64,000 bases of DNA from Pallidibacillus pasinlerensis (GTDB lineage Bacteria > Bacillota > Bacilli > Bacillales > Caldibacillaceae). Of this stretch, positions 8,556 to 17,416 are shown one piece after another; the stretch's first letter is position 1, and each line of letters starts with the position of its first letter. A program made the translations under genes and the position numbers. The notes under the pieces are model-generated. The model had not been told where the DNA came from. It searched no databases and saw only the letters and a list, made by a program, of their open reading frames with translations. The stretch spans positions 19,417-83,416 of the forward strand of contig NZ_JAACYS010000005.1 of the NCBI RefSeq assembly GCF_009996845.1, written 5' to 3'.

Positions 8556-8662
8556 GTAATCCCCTCCCATTTTCCATTATTATATCGTAAAATTTACACA
8601 ATTGTTTCTCTTTTTTAAATATAATGAGAAATGAATTATTAGCTCATTTTTTTAAAAAAAAA

Positions 8663-8678
8663 TCAGTCTCGAGACCGA
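8663..8678 (+). promoter_or_regulatory. inverted-repeat operator upstream of liaFSR (candidate LiaR box)
   Basis: The bases TCAGTCTCGAGACCGA form a 16-bp palindrome with one mismatch; the central GTCTCGAGAC is perfect. Its centre is about 65 bases before the likely transcription start, a normal distance for an activator. Autoregulation by LiaR is expected but the site is my inference. Confidence 0.5.
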
Positions 8679-8700
8679 TTGGAATTCAATCTATTTAGTG

Positions 8701-8729
8701 TTTAAAATTGGTCGTTAATCAAATACAAT
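8701..8729 (+). promoter_or_regulatory. probable sigma-A promoter of liaFSR
   Basis: TTTAAA at 8701-8706 and TACAAT at 8724-8729 are separated by exactly 17 bp. The start of transcription would fall near 8736, about 26 bases before the liaF ATG. Confidence 0.5.
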
Positions 8730-8761
8730 AGATGTAACAGAAGAAAGAAAGAAGGGTCAAT

Positions 8762-9814
8762 ATGAGAAGAAAAACGGCGACGCAACTTTTGTGGGCACTT
8801 TGTCTAATCGCAGTTGGAGTTATCTTATTATTAGTTAACTTAAACTTTATTTCTTTTGAACTAAAACGAATATATTTATTAGTTTATCCGTTTGTTCTTG
8901 CACTATATGGACTGTATTTATTTTTTAAATCTTTCTCATATCATTCATCAGGAAATTTGTTTTGGGGGTTATTTATAACGACCTTATCTGGATTTCTCAT
9001 TGCCGACCGATTTAATATGATTGAATTTGGTTTTTGGGATTTTTGGAAGTTATGGCCAGTAATCTTTATTTTCATGGCGTTAAATATGCTCTTTTTTAAA
9101 AAAAAAATTATAGATATCGAAATCGATAGAAACTCCTATTGGATAGACGATGAAGAAGATGATGATGATTGGATTGAGACAGACAATCAAGGTGAGGACA
9201 AGAGGCAAGAGAAAAAGAAAGAAAGTCAAATTACGGTAGATATAGACATGGATCAAATTTTTAAGACAATCAATGAGAATATTTCCGATGAAGAAACTCG
9301 TGAAAAAGTGAAAAAACAGTTAGAAAAATATCAATCACGAAAAAAACACGGAAAAGTTAAGGTTAATTTTAGGCATGATGATTCGGAAAAATATATGAAT
9401 TTTCATAAAGAAAATGGTAAAAAAAATAAAACGACCGATATTAATGTGTTCGGCTTATCGATTTCTGAAAAAGAGTTTAAAGATCCAAATTGGTTACTTG
9501 AGCCAATGAAATTAAGTTCGGTCATTGTAGATTATTATTTTGACTTTAGTAAAGCTTTTATTCCAGAAGGAACAACACCTGTAAATGTGAAAGGAAAAGT
9601 CGGACAAATTATTATGTTAATCCCTGAAGATTTACCGATTAAACTTCATGTGAAAAATTCAATCGGTAATGTATCAGTTTTTGGAAAAGACTTAACGAAT
9701 ACAGGTTCAGGCAGGACTTATACGTATGTTAGTCCAAATTATGAGGAAGCGACTCGGAAATTAAATTTAGATATAAAATTATCAATTGGATCAATTGAAA
9801 TTGTCCAAGTGTAG
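8762..9814 (+). CDS. liaF: LiaF-like envelope-stress regulator (membrane inhibitor of LiaRS)
   Basis: This 350-residue protein has four closely spaced membrane helices in residues 8-105, a highly charged Asp/Glu/Lys segment at about 120-215, and a C-terminal beta-rich DUF2154-type domain from about residue 220. LiaF keeps the LiaS kinase off in the absence of cell-wall damage. It is about 110 residues longer than B. subtilis LiaF; the charged linker explains the difference. It is the first gene of liaF-liaS-liaR, with a 12-bp gap to liaS. Confidence 0.88.
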   Translation: MRRKTATQLLWALCLIAVGVILLLVNLNFISFELKRIYLLVYPFVLALYGLYLFFKSFSYHSSGNLFWGLFITTLSGFLIADRFNMIEFGFWDFWKLWPVIFIFMALNMLFFKKKIIDIEIDRNSYWIDDEEDDDDWIETDNQGEDKRQEKKKESQITVDIDMDQIFKTINENISDEETREKVKKQLEKYQSRKKHGKVKVNFRHDDSEKYMNFHKENGKKNKTTDINVFGLSISEKEFKDPNWLLEPMKLSSVIVDYYFDFSKAFIPEGTTPVNVKGKVGQIIMLIPEDLPIKLHVKNSIGNVSVFGKDLTNTGSGRTYTYVSPNYEEATRKLNLDIKLSIGSIEIVQV

Positions 9815-9826
9815 GGGATTGATACA

Positions 9827-10858
9827 ATGCGGAAAGGTAATGATTACACTTACATCATTATTAAAAATACTTTTTTAAGCTCGATTTTTATTACTGTTGT
9901 CTTTTTTATATTTTTTCAAACGTATATGTTGTTAATCCCTGACCACGGTTTGTCCATGAAGTTCGTTTTAATTTTAACAGGTGTTGTTTTTATCATTAGT
10001 TTAATGTGTGGTCTTTATTTTGGATATAACGCAATAAATAATATAAATAAACAATTTCGTATGCTTCTCCAATTTATATCCATGTTAAGAAGAGGGAATT
10101 TTACAGAACGGGTTCGTTCTAATGAAATGGGGATTTTGGGGGAAGAGTTGAATGAAATTGCGACTATATTAGAAGAACAGGTCCAAACGATACAGCGGAT
10201 TGCGGATGAAAAAGCGGAATTGCATGAACAAGTTCATACGGCAGCTGTTATGGAAGAAAGACAGCGTTTGGCAAGAGAGCTACATGATTCCGTTAGTCAA
10301 CAATTGTTTGCTTTAAGTATGATGGCATCGGCGACGATGAAGTTAATGGAGTCCAATCCAAAACATGCTAAAAATCAAATGGAACAAATTGCAGATATTG
10401 CAGCGAAAGCACAAGGTGAGATGCGGGCTTTGTTACTTCATTTACGACCGGTTGATTTGAGTGGTGAAAGTTTAAGTGACGGTGTTTTATCCTTATTAAA
10501 AGAGCTAAAAGCAAAAACAAATATAAATTTTGACGCCAGTGTCGATGAGATTGAAGGCTTATCAAAGTCGGTGGAAGAGCATTTATTCCGTATTATCCAA
10601 GAAAGTTTATCAAATATATTACGTCATGCTGATGCCGACTCTATTAAACTTGAATTAACTGAACGCGATCATTTTGTATATTTATATATACGAGACAATG
10701 GGAAAGGTTTTAATACGGAAGAGGAGAAAAAGGCATCGTACGGTTTAAAAAATATGCAAGAACGTTGTGAGGAAATCGGGGGGATTTTTACTTTACGGTC
10801 TCAAATAGGAAAGGGAACGTATATTGAGGTTCGTGTCCCGATTAGCCGCGTAGATTGA
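9827..10858 (+). CDS. liaS: sensor histidine kinase LiaS (cell-envelope stress)
   Basis: This 343-residue intramembrane-type kinase has two membrane helices (about 12-35 and 44-68) separated by only a short external loop. A HAMP-like linker, a HisKA_3 domain with phospho-acceptor His153 in LARELHDSVSQQLF, and a C-terminal HATPase domain (DNGKGF and GLKNMQERCEEIGG motifs) follow. This is the layout of LiaS/VraS, which sense cell-wall antibiotics and pass phosphate to LiaR. The order and tight spacing support one operon. Confidence 0.9.
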   Translation: MRKGNDYTYIIIKNTFLSSIFITVVFFIFFQTYMLLIPDHGLSMKFVLILTGVVFIISLMCGLYFGYNAINNINKQFRMLLQFISMLRRGNFTERVRSNEMGILGEELNEIATILEEQVQTIQRIADEKAELHEQVHTAAVMEERQRLARELHDSVSQQLFALSMMASATMKLMESNPKHAKNQMEQIADIAAKAQGEMRALLLHLRPVDLSGESLSDGVLSLLKELKAKTNINFDASVDEIEGLSKSVEEHLFRIIQESLSNILRHADADSIKLELTERDHFVYLYIRDNGKGFNTEEEKKASYGLKNMQERCEEIGGIFTLRSQIGKGTYIEVRVPISRVD

Positions 10859-10882
10859 TTAGATAAAAAGTGAGGGATTGTG

Positions 10883-11533
10883 ATGGCGGATACGATTCGT
10901 GTTGTTGTCGTCGATGATCATGAAATGGTCCGTCGAGGACTGATTTCTTATTTACTTACAGAACCGAATATTGAAGTAGTAGGTGAAGCATCGTCAGGGA
11001 ATAAAGGTGTGAAAGTTGTAAAGGAAACAAAACCTGACGTCGTATTAATGGATTTATTAATGGAAGATGGAAATGGGATTGATGCGACAAAGGATATTAT
11101 GTCCTTTCTTCCAGAATGTAAAATTATCATTATTACAAGTTATTATGACGATGAACAAGTTTTTCCTGCTATTGAAGCGGGGGCCTTTAGTTATTTATTA
11201 AAAACAGCACGGGCCGATGAAGTAATAACTGCGATTCAGAAAGCGGTCCAAGGGGAGACAGTAATTGAACCGAAAGTAGCAAATAAAATGTTGAATCGGT
11301 TACGTCCAAAGGAAAAAATGCCCCATGATGATTTAACGGAACGGGAAATGGAAGTGTTATTGTGTATCGCAGAAGGGATGACGAATCAAGAGATTAGCCA
11401 AGAACTGTTTATCGGTATAAAAACAGTAAAAACCCATGTAAGTAATATATTGAGTAAATTAAATGTTCAAGACCGGACACAAGCGGCAATATATGCAAAC
11501 CGGCATGGATTAGTGAAAAGTGAGCTGAAATAA
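10883..11533 (+). CDS. liaR: response regulator LiaR (NarL/LuxR type)
   Basis: This protein of about 216 residues has a receiver domain (phospho-Asp57 in VVLMDLLMEDG, Lys in LKTARADE) and a LuxR-type helix-turn-helix at the C-terminus (LTEREMEVLLCIAEGMTNQEIS...KTVKTHVSNILSKL). It is the cognate regulator of LiaS. The ATG at 10883 is preferred because GAGGG lies 6 bases upstream; a GTG at 10880 is also possible. No liaI or liaH target genes are visible next to the operon. Confidence 0.92.
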   Translation: MADTIRVVVVDDHEMVRRGLISYLLTEPNIEVVGEASSGNKGVKVVKETKPDVVLMDLLMEDGNGIDATKDIMSFLPECKIIIITSYYDDEQVFPAIEAGAFSYLLKTARADEVITAIQKAVQGETVIEPKVANKMLNRLRPKEKMPHDDLTEREMEVLLCIAEGMTNQEISQELFIGIKTVKTHVSNILSKLNVQDRTQAAIYANRHGLVKSELK

Positions 11534-11540
11534 ATGATAA

Positions 11541-11585
11541 AGTTATGGTGGCGGTGGAGCTTGCGGAAAACATCCGCCACCGAAC
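11541..11585. repeat. short GC-rich palindromic element between liaR and hmoB
   Basis: The arms GGTGGCGG (11547-11554) and CCGCCACC (11574-11581) pair perfectly, with AGTT/GAACT extending outward. It carries the same end motif as the larger palindromic elements. It may also terminate both convergent genes. Confidence 0.65.
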
Positions 11586-11592
11586 TCTTAAA

Positions 11593-12114
11593 CTATTTTT
11601 CTTCCGCCTCATCTTTAATACCAATCGTATATTCTCGTATATATGATTGTCCTGCATACATCTTCGCTGGATTGAGTTCAATACTTTTTTCCCCACCTAA
11701 AGATTCCATAATTTTATCCGTTATTTTAGAACTTTCATAGGATAATCGATTTTCCCAACAAGTTATAATTAAATACGTATTGGATTGTAGAGGCCTGAGG
11801 GTTCGTGATGCTACAAATCCTGGGGATGTTTCTAAGTATTTCGGTCTATTTGTCATGCGATATTCAAATACTGGTCGAAAGTCATCGACTACAGGAATGT
11901 AATGAAAAACAGCAAATCCCTTTTCTGGAAAGTCTCCGGTTTTTTCAATAATTTCATACTTCCTAGGTGCCGAAAAGACCGTTTTTCTATCTGTCTCATG
12001 ATAAAGTAAGGCGTGATCACGGTGAAGTAAAAATTTTAAGTTTTCATTAGCGAATTTTTTTAATAAAACAATCATAAAATTTCTTGTCCCTGTCGTTATA
12101 TATGCATTAACCAA
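11593..12114 (-). CDS. hmoB: heme-degrading monooxygenase HmoB-like (antibiotic biosynthesis monooxygenase fold)
   Basis: This protein of about 173 residues resembles B. subtilis HmoB (YhgC): VYIT.GT at the start, HETD..TVF.AP..YE.I in the N-terminal half, and GF.A.R.LRPL.S.TY.I.T.WE in the C-terminal ABM domain. HmoB breaks down heme and releases iron. The alignment favours the TTG at 12114 as start, 7 bases after a GAGGTG ribosome site. The ATG at 12120 directly abuts that site. It is divergent from hemE across a region full of PerR/Fur-type boxes. Confidence 0.82.
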   Translation of the reverse strand: MVNAYITTGTRNFMIVLLKKFANENLKFLLHRDHALLYHETDRKTVFSAPRKYEIIEKTGDFPEKGFAVFHYIPVVDDFRPVFEYRMTNRPKYLETSPGFVASRTLRPLQSNTYLIITCWENRLSYESSKITDKIMESLGGEKSIELNPAKMYAGQSYIREYTIGIKDEAEEK

Positions 12115-12205
12115 CAACATCACCTCGATTATAGTGTTAAATGATGTATAATTATATATATATATTGTACAATAGATTCATATTTGTAGTTCATAGTAGT
12201 TTTAA

Positions 12206-12220
12206 TTATAATTATTATAA
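12206..12220. promoter_or_regulatory. perfect PerR box between hmoB and hemE
   Basis: The sequence TTATAATTATTATAA fits the PerR consensus TTATAATNATTATAA at every position. PerR represses peroxide-stress and heme genes with iron or manganese. Position between hmoB and hemE lets it act on either gene. Confidence 0.75.
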
Positions 12221-12226
12221 TAAGAG

Positions 12227-12241
12227 AATAATGATTATTTA
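12227..12241. promoter_or_regulatory. second Fur/PerR-like box
   Basis: GAATAATGATTATTT matches 10 of 14 fixed positions of the PerR consensus and about as many of the Fur 7-1-7 consensus. It lies 6 bp from the perfect PerR box. Confidence 0.5.
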
Positions 12242-12417
12242 TTTCCAGCACAATTTTTAAGGGATTACACTTTTGCGGTACTTTTACAGTGATTACTAGA
12301 ACTATTACGATTATAACGCATAAAATGGCAATTTTATGACATTTTCCGCATACGTATGTACATTATTACGTAAAAAAGATATATTTAATATATGCTTTTA
12401 TTATAATAATTCTTTTC

Positions 12418-12432
12418 TCATAATTATTATTC
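12418..12432. promoter_or_regulatory. third Fur/PerR-like box, proximal to hemE
   Basis: TCATAATTATTATTC matches 11 of 14 fixed positions of the PerR consensus and fits the Fur 7-1-7 pattern similarly. A half-site TTATAAT lies at 12401-12407. It is 68 bp before the hemE start. Confidence 0.5.
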
Positions 12433-12499
12433 TATAATCAATTAGTTTTTTTAATTGAGAATATACATAGTAAATCTCATGAAAGGTGGACAAACTTCC

Positions 12500-13534
12500 A
12501 TGACGAAGGCTTTTAATGACACATTTTTGAAGGCAGCACGCGGTGAAAAAACGACTCATACACCGGTTTGGTATATGCGCCAAGCTGGACGATCGCAACC
12601 GGAATATCGAAAATTGAAAGAAAAATATTCTTTATTTGAAATTACACATCAACCAGAACTTTGTGCTTATGTAACTCGCTTACCAGTAGAACAATACAAT
12701 GTTGATGCGGCAATTTTATACAAAGATATTATGACGCCACTACCTGCAATCGGTGTTGGCGTTGAGATTAAAGCAGGAATTGGTCCGGTTATCGATAATC
12801 CAATTCGTTCGCATCAAGATGTTGAACGTTTAGGGGAATTGAATCCAGAAGAAGATGTACCTTATGTGTTTGAAACAATTAAACTTTTAACGACTGAACA
12901 ATTATCTGTTCCGTTAATCGGTTTTGCCGGTGCACCATTTACTTTAGCAAGTTATATGATTGAAGGTGGCCCATCAAAAAATTATCATAAAACGAAAGCT
13001 TTCATGCATGCTGAACCTGCTGCATGGCAATTACTAATGGATAAACTTGGCACAATGACAATTGATTATGTAAAAGCACAAATTCGTGCAGGAGCAAAGG
13101 CGGTCCAAATTTTTGACTCTTGGGTTGGTGCGTTAAATGTTGCCGATTACCGCAAATTTATTAAACCAACGATGGAACGTATCATTTCTTCAATAAAGGA
13201 AGAAAATGTGCCTGTTACATTGTTTGGGGTTGGCGCAAGTCATTTACTATTAGAGTGGAATGATTTACCTGTAGATGTTTTAGGACTTGATTGGCGCATG
13301 GAAATTAATGAAGCACGTAAACTAGGTATTACAAAAACATTGCAAGGAAATCTCGATCCATCATTATTATTAGCTCCTTGGGAATTAATTGAAAAACGTG
13401 CAACGGAAATTTTAGATCAAGGGTTAGCACAACCTAGTCATATATTTAATTTAGGGCATGGTGTGTTCCCAGAAGTAAACCCGGATACATTGAAACGACT
13501 TACAGCGTTTGTGCATGAATATACAAGTAAATAA
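12500..13534 (+). CDS. hemE: uroporphyrinogen decarboxylase HemE
   Basis: This 344-residue enzyme converts uroporphyrinogen III to coproporphyrinogen III in heme synthesis. The signature [16 protein letters not shown] is near the N-terminus, with the [10 protein letters not shown] and HGVFPEV segments further on. The ATG at 12500 ([16 protein letters not shown]) aligns with the B. subtilis start and has AAAGGTGG upstream; the longer frame to 12455 has no support. Two genes that sit with it in B. subtilis, pbpF upstream and hemY downstream, are absent here. Confidence 0.95.
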   Translation: MTKAFNDTFLKAARGEKTTHTPVWYMRQAGRSQPEYRKLKEKYSLFEITHQPELCAYVTRLPVEQYNVDAAILYKDIMTPLPAIGVGVEIKAGIGPVIDNPIRSHQDVERLGELNPEEDVPYVFETIKLLTTEQLSVPLIGFAGAPFTLASYMIEGGPSKNYHKTKAFMHAEPAAWQLLMDKLGTMTIDYVKAQIRAGAKAVQIFDSWVGALNVADYRKFIKPTMERIISSIKEENVPVTLFGVGASHLLLEWNDLPVDVLGLDWRMEINEARKLGITKTLQGNLDPSLLLAPWELIEKRATEILDQGLAQPSHIFNLGHGVFPEVNPDTLKRLTAFVHEYTSK

Positions 13535-13569
13535 AATACGGAAAAATTTAGTTTGAGGTGAAATTTTTA

Positions 13570-14496
13570 ATGAGTAAAAAGAAAATAGGATTATTAGTTA
13601 TGGCGTACGGTACACCGTATACAGAAGAAGATATTGAACCTTATTACACCCATATTCGTCATGGTCGACGTCCTGCAGATGAGCAACTTCAAGATTTGAA
13701 AGATCGCTATGCAGCAATTGGTGGGATTTCACCTTTAGCGGAAATTACTAGATCTCAAGCTAAAAAGCTAACAAATTGTCTTAATAAAGTTCAAAATAAT
13801 TATGAGTTTGAACTGTTTATTGGTTTAAAACATATTCATCCTTTTATTGAAGATGCGGTAGAGGATATGAATAAAGCTGGTATTAAAGAAGCAGTCAGTA
13901 TTGTTTTAGCGCCACATTATTCAACATTTAGTATTAAAAGTTATAATGAACGTGCCCAAAAAACAGCGGAAAAATACGGAATTGAAATCACATCCGTTGA
14001 TCATTGGTATGACGAGCCGAAATTTATTGATTTCTGGGCAGACCAAATTCAAGCTGTATTTGAGAAAATGCCACAGGAAGATAAAGATAATGTTTGTGTT
14101 ATCTTTTCTGCCCATAGTTTACCGGAAAAAATATTACAACATGGCGATCCGTATGCAGAACAATTATCTGAAACAGCAAAATTAATTGTTGAAAAAGCAG
14201 GCATTAAAGAATATGCAGTAGGCTGGCAAAGTGAGGGACAAACGCCTGAACCTTGGTTAGGGCCGGATGTTCAAGATTTAACGAGAGATTTATTTAATGA
14301 GAAAGGATATAAAGCTTTCGTTTATTGCCCAGTTGGATTTGTTGCGGATCATTTGGAAGTGTTATATGACAATGATGTTGAATGTCGTATCGTTTGTGAA
14401 GAAGTTGGCGCAAACTATTACCGTCCAGCTATGCCGAACGATGATGATGGTTTCATTAAAGTGTTAACAGAAGTTGTAATGAAAAAATTGAAATAA
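13570..14496 (+). CDS. hemH: ferrochelatase HemH/CpfC (coproporphyrin type)
   Basis: This 309-residue enzyme inserts iron into the porphyrin ring; in Firmicutes the substrate is coproporphyrin III. The catalytic His182 lies in the SAHSLP motif, and the conserved [17 protein letters not shown] segment carries the Glu of the active site. The length matches B. subtilis HemH (310). The ATG at 13570 follows a GAGGTGA site. It forms an operon with hemE (35-bp gap) and is closed by a terminator, with no hemY after it. Confidence 0.95.
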   Translation: MSKKKIGLLVMAYGTPYTEEDIEPYYTHIRHGRRPADEQLQDLKDRYAAIGGISPLAEITRSQAKKLTNCLNKVQNNYEFELFIGLKHIHPFIEDAVEDMNKAGIKEAVSIVLAPHYSTFSIKSYNERAQKTAEKYGIEITSVDHWYDEPKFIDFWADQIQAVFEKMPQEDKDNVCVIFSAHSLPEKILQHGDPYAEQLSETAKLIVEKAGIKEYAVGWQSEGQTPEPWLGPDVQDLTRDLFNEKGYKAFVYCPVGFVADHLEVLYDNDVECRIVCEEVGANYYRPAMPNDDDGFIKVLTEVVMKKLK

Positions 14497-14497
14497 T

Positions 14498-14544
14498 AAA
14501 AAAGCTGTCGTGAGGGAGAGGAATCCCTTTATGACAGCTTTTTT
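14498..14544 (+). terminator. terminator of hemEH
   Basis: AAAAGCTGTC pairs with GACAGCTTTT across a 23-base loop region that itself can pair. It is followed by a T-run. Confidence 0.85.
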
Positions 14545-14676
14545 CTGTTACATGACATATTTTATTCCTTAAAAGAGGATGGTTTGATACTGGATTTTCT
14601 GTGGATGTAAGCAAAATCATGTATTATAACAAGTTTAATAAATTAAAGGACTTTTAGTTTGTTATTCATAAACGAA

Positions 14677-14814
14677 TTATTTTAAATCCTTTAATCCAAT
14701 GCAATGATGACAAACGTTTCCATAGCATTCAGCTTGCTCTTCGATTTGTTCACCACAATGTTGGCAATGTTTAGCTGGTAAATTTTTAAAGAACTCTACA
14801 ATACTTTGAATCAT
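14677..14814 (-). CDS. yhfH: YhfH family small zinc-ribbon-like protein
   Basis: This 45-residue protein begins MIQSIVEFFKNLPAKHC and has two CxxC pairs (HCQHCGE and VCHHCI). It fits the YhfH family, which sits beside yhfI in B. subtilis. The two pairs suggest a small zinc-binding ribbon. The ATG at 14814 follows an AGAGGGGGG ribosome site. The function is unknown. It is divergent from yhfI. Confidence 0.8.
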   Translation of the reverse strand: MIQSIVEFFKNLPAKHCQHCGEQIEEQAECYGNVCHHCIGLKDLK

Positions 14815-14997
14815 TTTAACCCCCCTCTGTTTTGTAACATTTTTTTAAAACACCCATTTGTTCTATAACATATTGTATTACAACACATTTTATTTTGCAA
14901 CCCCTGTTTTAAAACAAAAATAAAAAAGTATGAAAAGATGTTCACATTTAGTATAGTAATTTTAGAAAAGTTAAAATAAGTTAAAGGAGGTTATGTA

Positions 14998-15732
14998 ATG
15001 AAATTAACGATTATCGGCCTGTGGGGAGCATATCCTAAGGTAAATGAGGCTAGCAGTGGTTATTTACTTGAACATAATGGTTTTAAATTATTAATTGACT
15101 GTGGTAGTGGTGTCTTATCAAAAATGCAAAACTATGTGCAACCAGAAGAATTGGATGCTGTACTAATAAGTCATTATCATACGGACCATGTTGCTGATAT
15201 CGGTGTATTACAACACGCGTTATTAGTGAAAAGTTATCTTACAGATATTAAAAAAAGCCTGCCTATCTATGGTCATAATTTGGATGAAGAAGGATTTGCG
15301 CAATTATCGTATAAAGAATTTACAAAAGGAATTAGTTATAATCCGGATGAAACACTGCAGATTGGACCATTTACGATTCAATTTTTAAAAACAAAACATC
15401 CTGTACCATGCTTTGCTTTTCGTATTGAAGCAGACGGAAAATCCTTCGTTTTTACGGCGGATAGTGCGTATCAGCCTGAGTTTGTTGAGTTTTGTCAAGA
15501 TGTGGATTTGCTTTTGTCGGAATGTAATTTTTATGGTAATATGAATGGGGAAAATGCCGGTCATATGACTAGTATAGAAGCTGGTAAACTTGCTCGTGAA
15601 GCGAATGTAAAACATCTCATTTTAACCCATCTTCCACAATATGGTGATTTACAACAATTGCTCAAAGAAGCAAGTGAAGAGTATTCCGGTCCAATTCATT
15701 TAGCAAAAATGGGAGATGTATGGAATATATAA
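14998..15732 (+). CDS. yhfI: metallo-beta-lactamase fold hydrolase YhfI
   Basis: This 244-residue protein has the length of B. subtilis YhfI. The metal-binding motif is SHYHTDHVAD (residues 57-66), with later ligands at TADSAY, ECNFYG..AGHMTS and LTHLPQYG. The fold resembles RNase Z-like or phosphodiesterase MBL enzymes, but the substrate is unknown. An AAAGGAGG ribosome site precedes the ATG. The gene is 21 bp upstream of lplJ and probably co-transcribed. Confidence 0.88.
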   Translation: MKLTIIGLWGAYPKVNEASSGYLLEHNGFKLLIDCGSGVLSKMQNYVQPEELDAVLISHYHTDHVADIGVLQHALLVKSYLTDIKKSLPIYGHNLDEEGFAQLSYKEFTKGISYNPDETLQIGPFTIQFLKTKHPVPCFAFRIEADGKSFVFTADSAYQPEFVEFCQDVDLLLSECNFYGNMNGENAGHMTSIEAGKLAREANVKHLILTHLPQYGDLQQLLKEASEEYSGPIHLAKMGDVWNI

Positions 15733-15753
15733 GGAAATTTAGGAGGTATACAT

Positions 15754-16749
15754 ATGTTATACGTAGATAATAAGGGGATTAATGATCCGCGAATTAACCT
15801 TGCAATTGAAGAACATATTTTAAAAAACTTAGATATTAATGAATCTTATTTACTGTTTTACATAAACCAACCTTCCATTATTATTGGTCGAAATCAAAAC
15901 ACTGTTGAAGAAATTAATACAAAATATGTTGAAGAAAACGATATTATCGTTGTACGCCGTATGTCTGGTGGCGGTGCAGTATACCATGATTTAGAAAACT
16001 TAAACTATAGCTTCATTACGAAAGACGAAGGTAACAGTATTCAAGAAAACTTCAAAAAATTTACGCAACCCGTAATTAATGCACTACGTAATTTAGGTGC
16101 GAACGCGCAGTTAATGGGACGTAATGATATTGAAATTGATGGTAAAAAAGTTTCTGGTACCGCGCAATACGCAACAGGTGGAAGAATGTATACCCACGGT
16201 ACATTAATGCTTAGTGTTGATTTAGATAGTGTTGGAAAAGCATTAAGACCGAAAAAAGAAAAAATTGAATCAAAAGGTGTTAAATCTGTTCGTTCCCGTG
16301 TAGGTAACATTAAAGATTATATCAACCAAGACATGACTGTAGAAGAATTTAAACAATATATCTTGAAGAGTGTATTCAAAGAGCAAGGTTTAGAAGTTCA
16401 AGAATATGTTTTAACAGAGGAAGATTGGAAACAAATTGAAGAAATTTCTAAAAATAAATATCAAACTTGGGACTGGAACTATGGTAAATCTCCAAAATCA
16501 AACATTTCAAACTCCCATCGTTTCCCAGTTGGTACGATTGATGTCCGTTTAAATGTGAACAGAGGTATTATTGAAGATGTGAAAATCTTTGGTGATTTCT
16601 TCGGTTGGGGAGATGTAGCGGATATTGAAAACAAACTAAAAGGTGTTCGTTACGAAAAAGCATCAATTGTAGAAGCGTTAAAAGATGTTGATATTCAACA
16701 TTACTTCGGAAACATTGAAAAAGAAGATTTTATTAATTTAGTTTATTAA
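15754..16749 (+). CDS. lplJ: lipoate-protein ligase LplJ
   Basis: This 331-residue enzyme activates lipoate with ATP and attaches it to lipoyl domains of 2-oxoacid dehydrogenases and GcvH. The N-terminal lipoate-binding segment RRMSGGGAVYHDLENLNYSF is intact, as are the SGTAQY and THGTLM motifs. A C-terminal accessory domain follows from about residue 250. B. subtilis LplJ has the same length. A strong AGGAGG site lies upstream and a terminator downstream. Confidence 0.95.
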   Translation: MLYVDNKGINDPRINLAIEEHILKNLDINESYLLFYINQPSIIIGRNQNTVEEINTKYVEENDIIVVRRMSGGGAVYHDLENLNYSFITKDEGNSIQENFKKFTQPVINALRNLGANAQLMGRNDIEIDGKKVSGTAQYATGGRMYTHGTLMLSVDLDSVGKALRPKKEKIESKGVKSVRSRVGNIKDYINQDMTVEEFKQYILKSVFKEQGLEVQEYVLTEEDWKQIEEISKNKYQTWDWNYGKSPKSNISNSHRFPVGTIDVRLNVNRGIIEDVKIFGDFFGWGDVADIENKLKGVRYEKASIVEALKDVDIQHYFGNIEKEDFINLVY

Positions 16750-16757
16750 TATTGATG

Positions 16758-16788
16758 AGTCTGCATATTTTTTATGCAGGCTTTTTTG
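16758..16788 (+). terminator. terminator of yhfI-lplJ
   Basis: AGTCTGCAT pairs with ATGCAGGCT (one wobble) and is followed by TTTTTTG. Confidence 0.85.
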
Positions 16789-16822
16789 TGCAGACGTAGT
16801 TTGTAAGGGGGATGTTAGGGAA

Positions 16823-17275
16823 ATCGCTAATGAAACTTATTTTATCGCCAGTGAAATTAATTAAATCATTAGTAAATTAATCTAACATACCGGTTCCACC
16901 AATAACTAATGCGTGCTTCATCTTACTTTTGGTACACCGAACCCGTCCCCCTGTACCACTTACCCCTGTACCACTTACCCCTGTACCACTTAAATCATTA
17001 GTGAAATTTGTTATATCGATAGTGAAACTCGATTTATCATTAGTGATGCTTCATTTATCCACAATAAAGGGGCAGATATGAGCAGTGAGATCTCTTTTAT
17101 CCGTAGCATCATGCTCGAAATCCGTAGTAAGCTTCAGTATATCCGTAGTATTGGGTCGAAAATCCGTAGTAAGTTTCAATTTATCAGTAGTAACGCTCTT
17201 AATATCCGTAGCAAATCTCCATATAGCCTTAGTTACCCAGCTCCATATCTACAGTAAATCCCTGTTTATCCAAAT
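16823..17275. repeat. degenerate 21-bp direct-repeat array, 17 units in two blocks
   Basis: The core ATCnnTAGTrA recurs at 16823, 16844 and 16865, and then at 16994, 17015, 17036, 17057, 17078, 17099, 17120, 17141, 17162, 17183, 17204, 17225, 17247 and 17268. Nearly every step is exactly 21 bp. The other positions vary strongly. The two blocks are separated by unrelated sequence with a 15-bp triplicate. It fills most of the 620-bp gap between lplJ and azlC. No convincing gene lies here; an open frame at 17085-17279 is only a by-product of the 21-bp period. Confidence 0.85.
16949..16992. repeat. 15-bp direct repeat, three copies
   Basis: The unit CCCCTGTACCACTTA is present about three times head to tail (first copy 16949-16962, lacking one C of context), inside the break between the two blocks of the 21-bp array. 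Confidence 0.8.
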
Positions 17276-17416
17276 TTAACCCCACGCAACGAATGTTTTT
17301 TAAAATTCAAAATGAAAAATTAATACTTTACCCATTTAAAAAGTGAAAGGATTCTATTAAAATGGGAATTATACATAAATTTGTAAATTTGACAAAATGA
17401 AAAGGAGGAAGTGTTC

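Noticed and set aside
9121..9420. Charged insertion in LiaF as a separate gene or fusion from elsewhere
   Set aside because: The frame is continuous, codon use is like the flanks and no domain is recognisable; it is best read as a disordered linker.
17085..17279. Open frame encoding a heptad-repeat protein
   Set aside because: It has no ribosome site. Its seven-residue periodicity is a consequence of the 21-bp DNA repeat, which also runs outside the frame and includes one 22-bp step.
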